Shown piece after piece: positions 55,733 to 64,000 of a DNA stretch of 64,000 nt (position 1 is the first letter of the stretch; each line of letters begins with the position of its first letter). The position numbers were made by a program, and so were the translations under genes. A model generated the notes under the pieces. The model ran no database searches, was not told where the DNA came from, and worked only from the letters and a program-made list of their open reading frames with translations. Source of the stretch: Mesoplasma sp. JKS002658 (lineage in GTDB: Bacteria; Bacillota_I; Bacilli_A; Mycoplasmatales; Mycoplasmataceae); assembly GCF_023566355.1 (NCBI RefSeq), contig NZ_JAKNSW010000002.1:124001-188000 (forward strand), read 5' to 3'.

Positions 55733-57523
55733 ATGGATAAAACTTATTTTAATAACCAAACCCTAGAAGATAAAGTTAAAAACCTCCCTCATAAACCTGG
55801 ATGTTATCTTTATTATAACAATGAAGGAAAGGTCATTTATGTTGGAAAAGCTAAAGATTTACGTAAACGGGTAATTTCGTATTTTAATCGTGCTCACAAC
55901 ATTAAAACTACTCGATTAGTTCGTGACATTCAGGATTTAGACTTTTTTGTGGTTAGTAATGAAGCAGAATCATTTCTATTAGAACAAAACCTGATTAAAA
56001 AATACCACCCTCGCTACAACATCATCTTAAATGATGATAAAGCTTATCCTTATATTATTATTACCAATGAAAGGGACCCCCAGTATAAATACGTTCGCAA
56101 GTATAACAAAAAAGCGCTTCGCAATTACGGTCCTTTACCACAAGGAAGTAATGCTCGAAACCTTTTAAGGGTGATGGAACGTTTATTTCCTTTGCGTCGG
56201 TGCAAGGGATATCAAGGAAAACCGTGTATTTACTACCACCTTCACCAGTGTTCTGGTGCTTGTTTTAAAGTAGTTGACCCCCAATATTACCAAGAACAAA
56301 TTCGTCATGTTGACCGCTTTTTTAAGGGAAAAACTACCGAGGTTCGGACTGATTTATTAGAAAAAATGGATTATGCTGCTTCTAATTTACAGTTTGAAGA
56401 AGCAGGAAGGTTGAAAGAGTTGTTAGAATCACTTGATTATGCGCTTTCACGCCAAGAAGTAACCATTGATGATGAGGCTAATCGCGATGTGATTGCTTAT
56501 GAAGTTGATGATGAACATCTTGTTTTTGTGACCTTGTTTTATCGGGCAGGAAGATTGTTGTATAAAGACCAGTTAGTCAGTGTTTATCATGATCAGGATT
56601 TAGAAGAATTAGTAATTAATTATGTGAGTCAAATCTATGAAAAAAACATCTTACCAGACCAAATCATTCTTCCTAAAGACATTGATTTATTTCAATTAGA
56701 AGATAAAGTTAAACCTTTGGCAACCCACCCGTTAAATCCTCAAGAACAGGCACTTTATCAATTAGCCCAAGAAAATGCAATTGAGGCTTTAAACCAAGTT
56801 AATCTTCAAAGTCAAAGTGTTAATGATAAAGAGAGTGAAGTTTTAAAGCAACTCCAAATTCTTTTGAACTTGCCAACCTTTCCAGAACATATTGAAATGT
56901 TTGATATTTCCAATTTGGGTGATGAGTTTGTTACTGGAAGTTGTGTCGTTTATTATAATGGTAAGCCTTCCCGGAATGATTTTCGGAAATATAACATTGA
57001 AATCGAAGCTCGTGATGATGCGAGTCGGTTAGAAAATTTGGTTTACCGTCGGTACCAAAAGAGTTTAGTCGAGCATCGTCCGCTCCCTGATCTTGTGATT
57101 ATGGATGGAGGCTTAAAACAAGTTCACGCCGCTAAAAAGGTGCTTTCAGCCTTAGGTTTAGAACAAATTCCTGTGATTGGTTTGATTAAAAATAGCCATC
57201 ATAATACAGAAAAAATTCTTGATTTAACCCAAAGCGAACAAGTTTTAGATAAACATTCAGGGTTGTATAACTTTTTAGCGAGCATGCAGTTAAGGGTTGA
57301 TAGTTATGCTAAATCTGGTTTTAGACAAAAACAAAATCGTGCCTTTCTAACTAACGAGTTGTTGACAATTAAAGGGTTAGGATTAAAAAAGATTCAGGAG
57401 TTAAATAAGCATTACCAAACTAAAGGTGATTTAAAAAGAGCTAGTTTTGAAGAACTGGACCTGATTATTAAAAATCGGCAAACGACAATGAAACTTTATC
57501 ATTATCTTCATGATGATGATTAA
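55733..57523 (+). CDS. uvrC: Excinuclease ABC subunit C
   Basis: 596 residues, standard length. Makes both incisions in nucleotide excision repair. N-terminal GIY-YIG nuclease (P-G-C-Y-L-Y-Y, V-I-Y-V-G-K-A-K-D-L-R-K-R-V), a Cys-rich bend, the UVR motif (D-Y-A-A-S-N-L-Q-F-E-E-A), the RNase H-like nuclease (M-F-D-I-S, V-I-M-D-G-G) and a C-terminal helix-hairpin-helix (I-K-G-L-G-L-K-K). The block that usually reads D-E-x-H-R-F-A reads V-D-S-Y-A-K-S, so the second nuclease may lack its His. ATG 55733 with AGGAG 6 nt upstream. Confidence 0.95.
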   Translation: MDKTYFNNQTLEDKVKNLPHKPGCYLYYNNEGKVIYVGKAKDLRKRVISYFNRAHNIKTTRLVRDIQDLDFFVVSNEAESFLLEQNLIKKYHPRYNIILNDDKAYPYIIITNERDPQYKYVRKYNKKALRNYGPLPQGSNARNLLRVMERLFPLRRCKGYQGKPCIYYHLHQCSGACFKVVDPQYYQEQIRHVDRFFKGKTTEVRTDLLEKMDYAASNLQFEEAGRLKELLESLDYALSRQEVTIDDEANRDVIAYEVDDEHLVFVTLFYRAGRLLYKDQLVSVYHDQDLEELVINYVSQIYEKNILPDQIILPKDIDLFQLEDKVKPLATHPLNPQEQALYQLAQENAIEALNQVNLQSQSVNDKESEVLKQLQILLNLPTFPEHIEMFDISNLGDEFVTGSCVVYYNGKPSRNDFRKYNIEIEARDDASRLENLVYRRYQKSLVEHRPLPDLVIMDGGLKQVHAAKKVLSALGLEQIPVIGLIKNSHHNTEKILDLTQSEQVLDKHSGLYNFLASMQLRVDSYAKSGFRQKQNRAFLTNELLTIKGLGLKKIQELNKHYQTKGDLKRASFEELDLIIKNRQTTMKLYHYLHDDD

Positions 57524-57600
57524 AATTTCGTAGTTTTGTGCTAAAATGGCAGAAAAATTAAGTTATAATGTAAAAATCAAAACGGAGGTAGTGAAAACTG

Positions 57601-58068
57601 ATGGCAGAAGAGATTATTTTAACTAAAGAGGGGTTAGAAGAAAAAAGAAAGGAACTACGACATTTAATCGATGTAATTCGTCCCCAAGTAATTGATGAAT
57701 TGGTAGAAGCAAGAAACCAAGGTGACTTGTCTGAAAATGCTGATTATGATGCAGCAAGAAACAAACAAGCAGAAATTGAAAGTCGGATTAAAGAATTAGA
57801 ATCAGTAATTTCCAAAGCAAAAGTAATTAATACTGGTGGTAAAAAAGGGGAAGTGAAGATTGGTTCTCAAGTTGAATATCAAGATTTGAAAACTCAAAAA
57901 ATTCATACGGTTAAAATTGTTGGTGCGATTGAAGCTGATCCGTTTGCAGGGTTAATCTCAAACGAGTCTCCCCTTGCTAAAGCAATGCTTGGTCACAAGA
58001 GCGAAGAGGTTTTAGAAGTTAGAGAAGTTAATGTTCCTTACAAAGTAAAAGTTGTCAGTGTTAAATAG
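57601..58068 (+). CDS. greA: Transcription elongation factor GreA
   Basis: 155 residues. Rescues stalled RNA polymerase by stimulating transcript cleavage. Coiled coil with the tip D-L-S-E-N-A-D-Y-D-A-A, then the FKBP-like domain (V-K-I-G-S-Q-V, D-P-F-A-G-L-I-S-N-E-S-P-L-A-K-A). TATAAT at 57564-57569; GGAGG 12 nt before ATG. Followed by a terminator. Confidence 0.97.
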   Translation: MAEEIILTKEGLEEKRKELRHLIDVIRPQVIDELVEARNQGDLSENADYDAARNKQAEIESRIKELESVISKAKVINTGGKKGEVKIGSQVEYQDLKTQKIHTVKIVGAIEADPFAGLISNESPLAKAMLGHKSEEVLEVREVNVPYKVKVVSVK

Positions 58069-58074
58069 TTTATT

Positions 58075-58107
58075 AAACCCAAAAACAAGTTTTGTTTTTG
58101 GGTTTTT
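58075..58107 (+). terminator. Terminator of greA
   Basis: A 13-bp stem (AAACCCAAAAACA / TGTTTTTGGGTTT), 5-nt loop, T run. Confidence 0.88.
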
Positions 58108-58126
58108 CTAAGATAGAAAGGTTAAG

Positions 58127-59023
58127 ATGTGAGTTCAACAAACGTTTAAAAACAGTTTACCAACCATTTATGTGGTCGGAACACCGATTGGTAACTTAAA
58201 CGATTTTAGTCTTCGAGCGATTGAAACGTTAAAAGCAGTAGATTATATTCTTTGTGAAGATACCAGAACTAGTCAAATCCTTTTGCAGCACTTTCAGATT
58301 AATAAACCCTTAATTTCCTTGCATAAATACAACGAATTAGAACGTAGTAAGCGAGTTAAAGAATATTTAAATCAAGGTTGTGATTTGGCAATTATTAGTG
58401 ATGCTGGAATCCCGACCATTAGCGATCCAGGGTCATGATTACTAGCGTCTTTGGTAAATGAAGAAATGCTGAAGTTCAATCTTAGCGGACTTAACTGTGG
58501 TCCTGCTTATATTCATGCTTTGGTTGCTAGTGCTTTGGTAGCGAAAAGCAATTACTTTCACGGTTTTTTAACTAGTAAAAATCAAGTAGCAAAGGTTCAT
58601 GAATTGACAAAGATTGTGCACAATTATTCTGATACTTTAATTTGTTTTTATGAATCAGTACACCGAATAAAAGAAACTATCTTAGCTTTGGACCAAGTAT
58701 TAATTAACCAACCCCAAACACTTGTAGTCATTGCTCGAGAATTAACTAAGATGAATGAAGAAATTATTCGGGGAACGATTCGCGAAGTTGCTGAGTTTAT
58801 TCAGAGTCCTGAATTTGTTTTCAAGGGTGAATTTGTAATTTGCTTTGCTAATTCTTCTTTTAAGTTAGTTTTGTCAAAACAAGAACAAATTGCTTTAATT
58901 CAAGAACAAATTAATCAAGGATTAAAATTAAAAGCTGCTTGTCGAGTGGTCAGTGTTCAAACTGGTTTACCAATCAACGAACTTTATGCAGTATTTTTAA
59001 AAGAAAGTGGTAAAAAAACCTAA
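58127..59023 (+). CDS. rsmI: 16S rRNA 2'-O-methyltransferase (C1402)
   Basis: 298 residues, TGA (Trp) at 58130 and 58436. Methylates 16S rRNA near the P site. Seen: V-G-T-P-I-G-N-L-N-D, C-E-D-T-R-T-S, I-S-D-A-G-I-P-T-I-S-D-P-G, C-F-Y-E-S-V-H-R and A-R-E-L-T-K. The usual S-A-x-x-x-A-L-x-x-S-G segment has diverged (V-A-S-A-L-V-A). ATG 58127, AGAAAGG upstream. Confidence 0.93.
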
Positions 59024-59054
59024 AACCTTCCTTATTCTTTAGGGGAGGAAGAAA

Positions 59055-59432
59055 ATGAAAAAATTAACAATTCAAGCAAAAAAACAAATTAAGGCAGGAA
59101 AGGGTGTCAGTGGGAGTTTTCTTAGTGGTCTTGGTAGTATTTTTAAAGCAATCGGAGGGTTTATTACTGATACAATTTCAACGATTGCAACAACAGTTTT
59201 TATGTTTAATGATCATCAACACCACGATAAGGTCACTTATAAGTTAGGAAACAATCAAATCAGTATTGATGATAGCAAAAGTAATAGTTTAAACCATGAT
59301 AATCACTCTGATGATGATCATCAAGTTAAACTTGCCCACACCACTCCGACTACTCAATTGCACTTAGAAGACCCTTACCAATTGGGTCAGGAAATAACAG
59401 GAGGAGATTATGGTGGTCCTGATTTTACCTAG
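59055..59432 (+). CDS. Small Gly-rich and His-rich protein, unknown function
   Basis: 125 residues with a strong RBS (AGGGGAGGAAG). A basic start (K-K-L-T-I-Q-A-K-K-Q-I-K) leads to a Gly/Ser-rich amphipathic or membrane-inserting stretch (~21-52: S-G-S-F-L-S-G-L-G-S-I-F-K-A-I-G-G-F), then a polar tail with H-Q-H-H-D and D-N-H-S-D-D-D-H, and a Gly-rich end. The His/Asp cluster could bind metal. No family recognised. Lies between rsmI and the rplU promoter. Confidence 0.7.
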   Translation: MKKLTIQAKKQIKAGKGVSGSFLSGLGSIFKAIGGFITDTISTIATTVFMFNDHQHHDKVTYKLGNNQISIDDSKSNSLNHDNHSDDDHQVKLAHTTPTTQLHLEDPYQLGQEITGGDYGGPDFT

Positions 59433-59469
59433 ATTTATTTAGGTGTAGAATTCTTGGTAATCTTTTTTA

Positions 59470-59498
59470 TTGAATCAGATGGTGAAATTAGTTATAAT
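59470..59498 (+). promoter_or_regulatory. rplU operon promoter
   Basis: TTGAAT (59470-59475), 17-nt spacer, TATAAT (59493-59498). Confidence 0.82.
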
Positions 59499-59504
59499 AA
59501 CTAA

Positions 59505-59594
59505 CGTTGAAATGAGTTTCAACCGCTCTTTTTTGTGTCAAAAAGTTGGTGAAAACCCACGCAATAAGGCGAGTCTAGACTGGAGGAAATAGAA
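59505..59594 (+). promoter_or_regulatory. rplU leader
   Basis: About 90 nt of GC-richer, structured-looking leader with GTTGAAA / TTTCAAC (59505-59524) near its start and CGAGTCTAGACTGGAGG before the RBS. Its place matches the L21 leader of Firmicutes; the regulator is unknown. Confidence 0.55.
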
Positions 59595-59975
59595 ATGTTT
59601 GCGATTATTAGAACTGGTGGAAAACAAGTTAAAGTTGAAATCGGATCAGAAATTTATGTGGAAAAAATTTCTGGAGAAGCAAATGACAAAGTAACTTTTG
59701 AAGAAGTCTTGATGATTGATGGTCACTTAGGGAACCCAATTGTTAAAGATGGAGTTGTCAAAGGAACGGTGATTAAACAAGGTAAAGGAAAGAAACTTCG
59801 CGTTGTTCGTTATCATCCCAAAAAAAACATTCGAAAGGTTTATGGGCACCGTCAACCTTATACCAAAGTGCGAATTGATGAAATTTCGATTGCTAAAAAT
59901 AAGGTGGTTAAAGAAATTCCTGCCGCAACTAAAACTGCTAAAAGTAAACCAGCAGTTAAAAGTGAAGGGAAATAA
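59595..59975 (+). CDS. rplU: Ribosomal protein bL21
   Basis: 126 residues, ~20 longer than usual through a K/A/P-rich C-terminal tail. Starts M-F-A-I-I-R-T-G-G-K-Q. First gene of rplU-prp-rpmA; the next gene starts 3 nt after its stop. Confidence 0.97.
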   Translation: MFAIIRTGGKQVKVEIGSEIYVEKISGEANDKVTFEEVLMIDGHLGNPIVKDGVVKGTVIKQGKGKKLRVVRYHPKKNIRKVYGHRQPYTKVRIDEISIAKNKVVKEIPAATKTAKSKPAVKSEGK

Positions 59976-59977
59976 GA

Positions 59978-60292
59978 ATGGTTAAGGTGGAATTAACCAA
60001 ACAAAATGGTCAGTTTTTAGAGTTAAAGATGAGCGGACATGCTAATGGTGGTGATTATGGTCATGATTTAGTTTGTGCAGCTTTAACAGGAATCATGAGC
60101 GGCGCTTTAAATGCTTATGATGCTGAATATCGTGATGATGTAATCTTGATGGTGAAAGATAACTCTATCAGTATTAAGGTGAAAAACTTGGCGAACAAGG
60201 ATGTACAAAAAACTTTTGGGTTTCTTGTTTACCAAATCAAAACCATTTTGGTGCAATATCCACAAAATGTTACTTTAAAGGAGGTCGGATAA
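59978..60292 (+). CDS. prp: Ribosomal-processing cysteine protease Prp
   Basis: 104 residues. Removes the N-terminal extension of bL27. Active-site residues His 21 and Cys 33 are seen in [16 protein letters not shown]. Sits between rplU and rpmA, and the rpmA product carries the matching cleavage site. Confidence 0.95.
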   Translation: MVKVELTKQNGQFLELKMSGHANGGDYGHDLVCAALTGIMSGALNAYDAEYRDDVILMVKDNSISIKVKNLANKDVQKTFGFLVYQIKTILVQYPQNVTLKEVG

Positions 60293-60293
60293 A

Positions 60294-60584
60294 ATGCGTT
60301 TTTTATTAGGATTACAATTTTTTGCTTCTAAAAAAGGAGTTGGATCAACTAAAAATGGTCGTGACTCAGAATCAAAACGTTTAGGAGCAAAAAAAGCAGA
60401 CGGTCAATTTGCTAATGCTGGTTCAATCATTTTTCGTCAACGAGGAACTAAAATTCACCCTGGTGAAAATGTTGGTCGTGGAGGCGATGATACTTTATTT
60501 GCGTTAGTGAGTGGTGTTGTTAAATACGAAAAGTTCGGGAAGAACCGTACAAGAGTAAGAGTAATTGCTCAAGAAGCTAAATAA
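60294..60584 (+). CDS. rpmA: Ribosomal protein bL27, made as a precursor
   Basis: 96 residues. The start [15 protein letters not shown] carries the Firmicutes-type extension; Prp is known to cut between F-F and A in this motif, which would free the A-S-K-K-G end that reaches toward the peptidyl transferase centre. RBS GGAGG lies inside the end of prp. Confidence 0.97.
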   Translation: MRFLLGLQFFASKKGVGSTKNGRDSESKRLGAKKADGQFANAGSIIFRQRGTKIHPGENVGRGGDDTLFALVSGVVKYEKFGKNRTRVRVIAQEAK

Positions 60585-60622
60585 AAAATTAAAAAGCGCT
60601 TAATTGGCGCTTTTTAATTTTT
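60584..60622. terminator. Bidirectional terminator between rpmA and the HAD gene
   Basis: A 16-bp stem (core TTAAAAAGCGC / GCGCTTTTTAA), 7-nt loop, A and T tracts on opposite sides. It overlaps both stop codons. Confidence 0.88.
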
Positions 60623-61298
60623 CTAAATAATCACTAATTCCCTGATAGTTATCAGTGGTACTATCATTAGCTAGTGTTTTTACTTCATCAATAGCATTTT
60701 TCATGGCTATACAATAAACTTCAGGATCACTGAAAACAAGAAGATCGTTAAGATTATCACCAAAGTAAATAATGTTTTTCTTTGCCAATGAAACTTGATC
60801 AAAATGATTAATTAAGAGCAAACAACTTTCTAGACCTAAAATTTTGTTATTGTTCTTTTCTAAAGAAAGATAAATTTCAAAAACTAACTTATATCAAGTC
60901 TCAAAATTATGAACAATAAAGTGAAGAAAACTTCGGTTTTGAAGGTTAATGATTTCATAATTTTTAAAGTTCAATTTTTCAAAAACTTCCTTAATTTTGG
61001 TTTTATTTTGAGTATTTATTTGGAAATAACTATCGTTGGTCAAAAAATTATAGATAACTATTCCGTTTAACCCAATAAACCATTTTGTATAATTATCAAT
61101 ACCAATACTTGTGTTAGTCAGGATGTTATATCCATCTTTTGGTAATGCACCAGTATTCATCACAAGATAAATTTTTTGTTCACTCAAACCACTAAGAGTT
61201 TTTTGGTTAGCTTCACTCATATTGTGGTAGTTATCTAATAAAGTACCATCAACATCAACCATTATCATTCTGATGGTTTCTTTGATTTTTTTTATCAT
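60600..61298 (-). CDS. Cof-type HAD hydrolase
   Basis: 232 residues with one TGA (Trp). Catalytic D-V-D-G-T near residue 14-18 and the metal-binding G-D-N-L-N-D near the C-terminus. Somewhat short (usual ~270), with a reduced cap domain. Family members dephosphorylate sugar phosphates, nucleotides or flavins; the substrate here is unknown. Confidence 0.85.
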
Positions 61299-61425
61299 GA
61301 TTCAAGTCTCACTTTACTTAGATTTTAGCATTGAAACAGTTGAGAAACGACAAGAAAATTTTTGTTAGCTTTCTTCTTAAATATAAAGCGATAAGATACA
61401 ATAAAAGTAAGGCAGGTTGAAAAAA

Positions 61426-62469
61426 ATGAAAACAACAGGGGTTATTATCACAATCGTCGTCATCGTTGCTTTACTAATCTTCGGGTTTTTAATTCAAAGT
61501 GTTCGACATAAAAAAAGTCAGAAAAAACGTGAAAAAGAGTTCAACCAAAAACATAATAATGCTTCAAGTTCAACTAAGAATCAATCCAGAAATTATTCTG
61601 CTTATAATCAACACTTGCGTGATCAGTTTTCAGCAAAACGAAAGATATGATTTACTAACATCCACCATCAAGTAGAAATTCCAGGACTTAATTATCAAGA
61701 GTTTATTCAAGTTTTCCCATTTTTTTCTAATTTAGAAGCTACTAAAAAGTATTTAGAAACTCGAAATTTAAGTAGTGAAAAACTTCGTGAAACCATGTTT
61801 TTTTTAGAAAAAGCACAAATAAAATTTAATAAAGTATGTCTTAGTGCTGATGATCGTTTATTAGGTCAATTTCAAAACTTAGTTACTTATCTTGATGCTA
61901 ATGCGATTGAATTTTTTAGTAAATATTATCTTGAATTTTTAGGTTTTAACGCCTATTCATTGGTAAGTTTTTGATACGAAGAAGTTCTTGCTCATACTGT
62001 TAATTTAGCTGTAAGTAATCAAACTCCTGATCATAATTATCTAAAAGCAGGTTTGAAAAGTTATGAAAAGAGTTTAAATAGTTCTATTGACCAATTAGTG
62101 CAAAGAATGCGCTCAGATTTATATCAACAAACCAGAACTTCTTATGAAGAATTTATCAGCGAGTTCTTAAACCAGTTTTTCCACCAAGGTTCAAACTATA
62201 ATCGCACTAAATTCAATTCTGGAGGTTATAATGGTTATCAAGGTGAGGAAAGTGAATATTTTTCTCATCAGGATAAGGTTGCTTTAAACGCTGCTTATAA
62301 AGAATTGGGTGTTGAATTGGATGCAAGTGATGAGCAGGTGAAAAGTGCTTATCGTCAATTGGCAAAAACTTATCATCCTGACAAAAACCCTTCCGTGCAA
62401 GCTCGAGAAAAGATGAGTCAAATTAACGCTGCTTACTCGCTGATTAAAGAACAAAGAAATATTAAATAA
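61426..62469 (+). CDS. Membrane-anchored J-domain protein
   Basis: 347 residues, TGA (Trp) at 61648 and 61972. One N-terminal membrane segment (~5-25), a basic linker, a helical middle of ~220 residues, and a C-terminal J domain (~290-345) with Y-R-Q-L-A-K-T-Y-H-P-D-K-N-P. The HPD motif should stimulate DnaK. There is no G/F or Cys-rich domain, so it is not DnaJ itself. ATG 61426 is preferred to the in-frame TTG 61417, which abuts the RBS. Confidence 0.88.
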
Positions 62470-62488
62470 AATAAGGAGAAGACAGATT

Positions 62489-63322
62489 ATGGAAAAATTT
62501 TTAAACAAAAATGTCAAACTAAATAATGGAGTAGAAATGCCTATGGTTGGTTTTGGTACTTATAAAATTACTGATCCAGTTCAAGGAGAAGAAGCAATTG
62601 TTGAAGCAATTAATTTTGGATATCGAATGATTGACACAGCTGATATTTATCAAAACCATGCAATTGTAAAAAAAGCAATTGCCAAATCAACTAAAACTCG
62701 TCAGGATCTTTTTATTACTTCAAAGATCTGAAACACTGACCAAAGTCGTGATAAAACCCTTGCATCATTTAACCGCATTTTAACCGAATTAGATACTGAT
62801 TATTTGGATCTTGTTTTAGTACATTGACCAGCAAAAAGTGGAAACGAATGTTATCATGCTTTAGAAGAACTATATAAAGAGGGAAAAGTTCGTGCGATTG
62901 GAGTTTCGAACTACTTAGTTGATGATTTAAAAGGTTTAATTGCTGAAAGCGAAATTAAACCAATGGTTGACCAAGTGGAAATGCACCCAATGTATCCTGT
63001 TTTAGACTTACAAGTTTTTGCTAAAGAAAATGACATCCAAATTGAAAGTTGAAGAACAATGATGGGTGGTCAGTTTGATGATGCGTCTTACATCGTGGAA
63101 TTGAGTGAAAAATATCATGTGCAACCTTCATCAATTGCTTTGCGTTGAGCATTACAAAGTGGAGTTGTAATTATTCCTAAATCAGTTCATGTTGACCGTA
63201 TTAAAACTAATGCTTCGCAAATTGATGAGTTCGTGTTAACTGATGAAGAGATGGAAAAAATCAACGTCCTGGAACCTTCTAAACGTCTTGGACCAGACCC
63301 TTTAGTTTATGATCGTAAATAA
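62489..63322 (+). CDS. Aldo/keto reductase
   Basis: 277 residues, joined over TGA (Trp) at 62729, 62825, 63050 and 63146. Catalytic tetrad D49, Y54, K79 and H112 in D-T-A-D-I-Y, T-S-K-I-W and V-H-W-P. NADPH-binding end I-P-K-S-V-H-V-D-R-I. Reduces aldehydes or ketones; substrate unknown. RBS AAGGAGA. Confidence 0.93.
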
Positions 63323-63399
63323 TTTGCTTTAAAATTGTTTGTAATCTAGACTAAATGCTTTGCAGTTTTGATTAAAAAATAACAAATTGAATGATGGTT

Positions 63400-63424
63400 A
63401 ACTTGTCTTAGTAGGCAAGTTTTC
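63400..63424 (+). terminator. Terminator of the aldo/keto reductase gene
   Basis: Stem AACTTGTC / GGCAAGTT (one G-U), 6-nt loop, T-rich tail. Confidence 0.75.
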
Positions 63425-63440
63425 TTTTCTGGTTTCTTGG

Positions 63441-63469
63441 TTGAAATTAAGGCATTTCTTCTTTAAAAT
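63441..63469 (+). promoter_or_regulatory. rpsB promoter and leader
   Basis: TTGAAA (63441-63446), 17-nt spacer, TAAAAT (63464-63469). The leader to the ATG at 63611 is ~135 nt and GC-richer than its surroundings; a CGAACCTTCTGGAAG segment may pair. Regulation by S2 is known in other bacteria and only inferred here. Confidence 0.75.
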
Positions 63470-63610
63470 AAAAGAGTTATATGATCGTTAAAGAGAAATA
63501 ACAAGACACATTAGGGAATGACATACCACGTGCTCAAGCTTTTAATATTTGAGTGGAACTGTTTCGAACCTTCTGGAAGTTTAACAAATAAATTAGAAAA
63601 GGGAAAAATA

Positions 63611-64000
63611 ATGGCAAAAGAATTAACACGCGAAGAGTTATGAGATGCAGGAGTTCAATACGGACACCAAACCAAAAGATGAAATCCAAAGATGAAGTCT
63701 TATATTTATGGGGTTAAAAATAAAAACCATATCATTGATTTACAACAAACAATGAAGGCATTGGATGATGCAAAAAAAATTGTTGAAGAAATCGGAAAAA
63801 ACGAAGGGAAAATTCTTTTTGTAGGAACAAAGAGAAATGCTAAGTTAGCGGTTAAAGAAGCTGCTTTAAGAAGTCAAAACTTCTATGTTAACACTCGTTG
63901 ATTGGGTGGAACATTGACTAACATGAAAACGATTTCTTTAAGAATTCGTGCTTTATGAAACATTGAACAAGAAGAAAAATCTGGACAATTGGCTTTAAGA
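63611..64000 (+). CDS. rpsB: Ribosomal protein uS2 (partial, cut by window end)
   Basis: 130 residues to the window edge. Starts A-K-E-L-T-R-E-E-L-W-D-A-G-V-Q-Y-G-H-Q, with R-W-N-P-K-M and R-W-L-G-G-T-L-T-N; Trp at several TGA codons. RBS GAAAAGGG. Confidence 0.96.

Noticed and set aside
1-64000. CRISPR array, rRNA genes, replication origin or prophage
   Set aside because: No regularly spaced repeats, no rRNA sequence, no DnaA-box cluster with dnaA/dnaN and no phage structural genes were seen.

Overview
The window comes from a mollicute, most likely of the Spiroplasma/Entomoplasma/Mesoplasma group. The DNA is AT-rich. In-frame TGA codons fall where conserved Trp residues belong in leuS, pyk, thrS, ptsI, rplT, trpS, the opp genes and others, so genetic code 4 applies and most long genes look broken if TGA is read as stop. 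Other mollicute marks are paralogous lipoproteins with a VxAC lipobox, an Opp system whose ATPases carry large insertions, and a compact core of glycolysis and translation genes. All gene limits given here read TGA as Trp.

Layout. 194-10971: four tandem large surface-protein paralogues. 11124-15174: an SDR oxidoreductase and two TSUP (TauE/SafE-like) membrane proteins. 15269-19672: tRNA-Ile, leuS, a large membrane protein. 19709-23146: sugar phosphomutase (- strand), deoD and pnuC. 23255-27902: pfkA, pyk, thrS. 27935-31259: an accessory island with a tyrosine recombinase, a C5 DNA methyltransferase on an apparently invertible segment, and a secreted protein. 31388-39832: ptsI, infC-rpmI-rplT, a small Cys/His protein, glpF, trpS (- strand), nadK and an RNase J homologue. 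39929-41463: a lipoprotein with a degraded relative and a small membrane protein. 41599-52452: oppA, a candidate small RNA, oppBCDF and a second oppA. 52849-63322: a motor-less FtsK-like protein, uvrC, greA, rsmI, a His-rich small protein, rplU-prp-rpmA, a HAD hydrolase, a J-domain protein and an aldo/keto reductase. 63611 onward: rpsB, cut by the window end.

The most exciting locus is 27935-30330. Two perfect 28-bp inverted repeats (28763-28790 and 30123-30150) flank a C5-methyltransferase gene on the - strand. Each repeat contains two 9-bp inverted arms around an asymmetric 6-bp spacer, the expected form of a tyrosine-recombinase core site, and a complete tyrosine-recombinase gene lies next to it. 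In the orientation present here the methyltransferase hits a stop codon directly after the repeat and lacks motifs IX and X. Those motifs are encoded on the + strand immediately outside the other repeat. Inverting the segment would join them in frame to give a 452-residue methyltransferase. This reads as an ON/OFF phase-variable epigenetic switch, captured in the OFF state.

Other notable points are proteins that keep their fold but have lost catalytic parts: ThrRS without its editing residues, an RNase J without its metal-binding histidines, and an FtsK-like protein with membrane and gamma domains but no ATPase motor. UvrC may also have lost a nuclease histidine.
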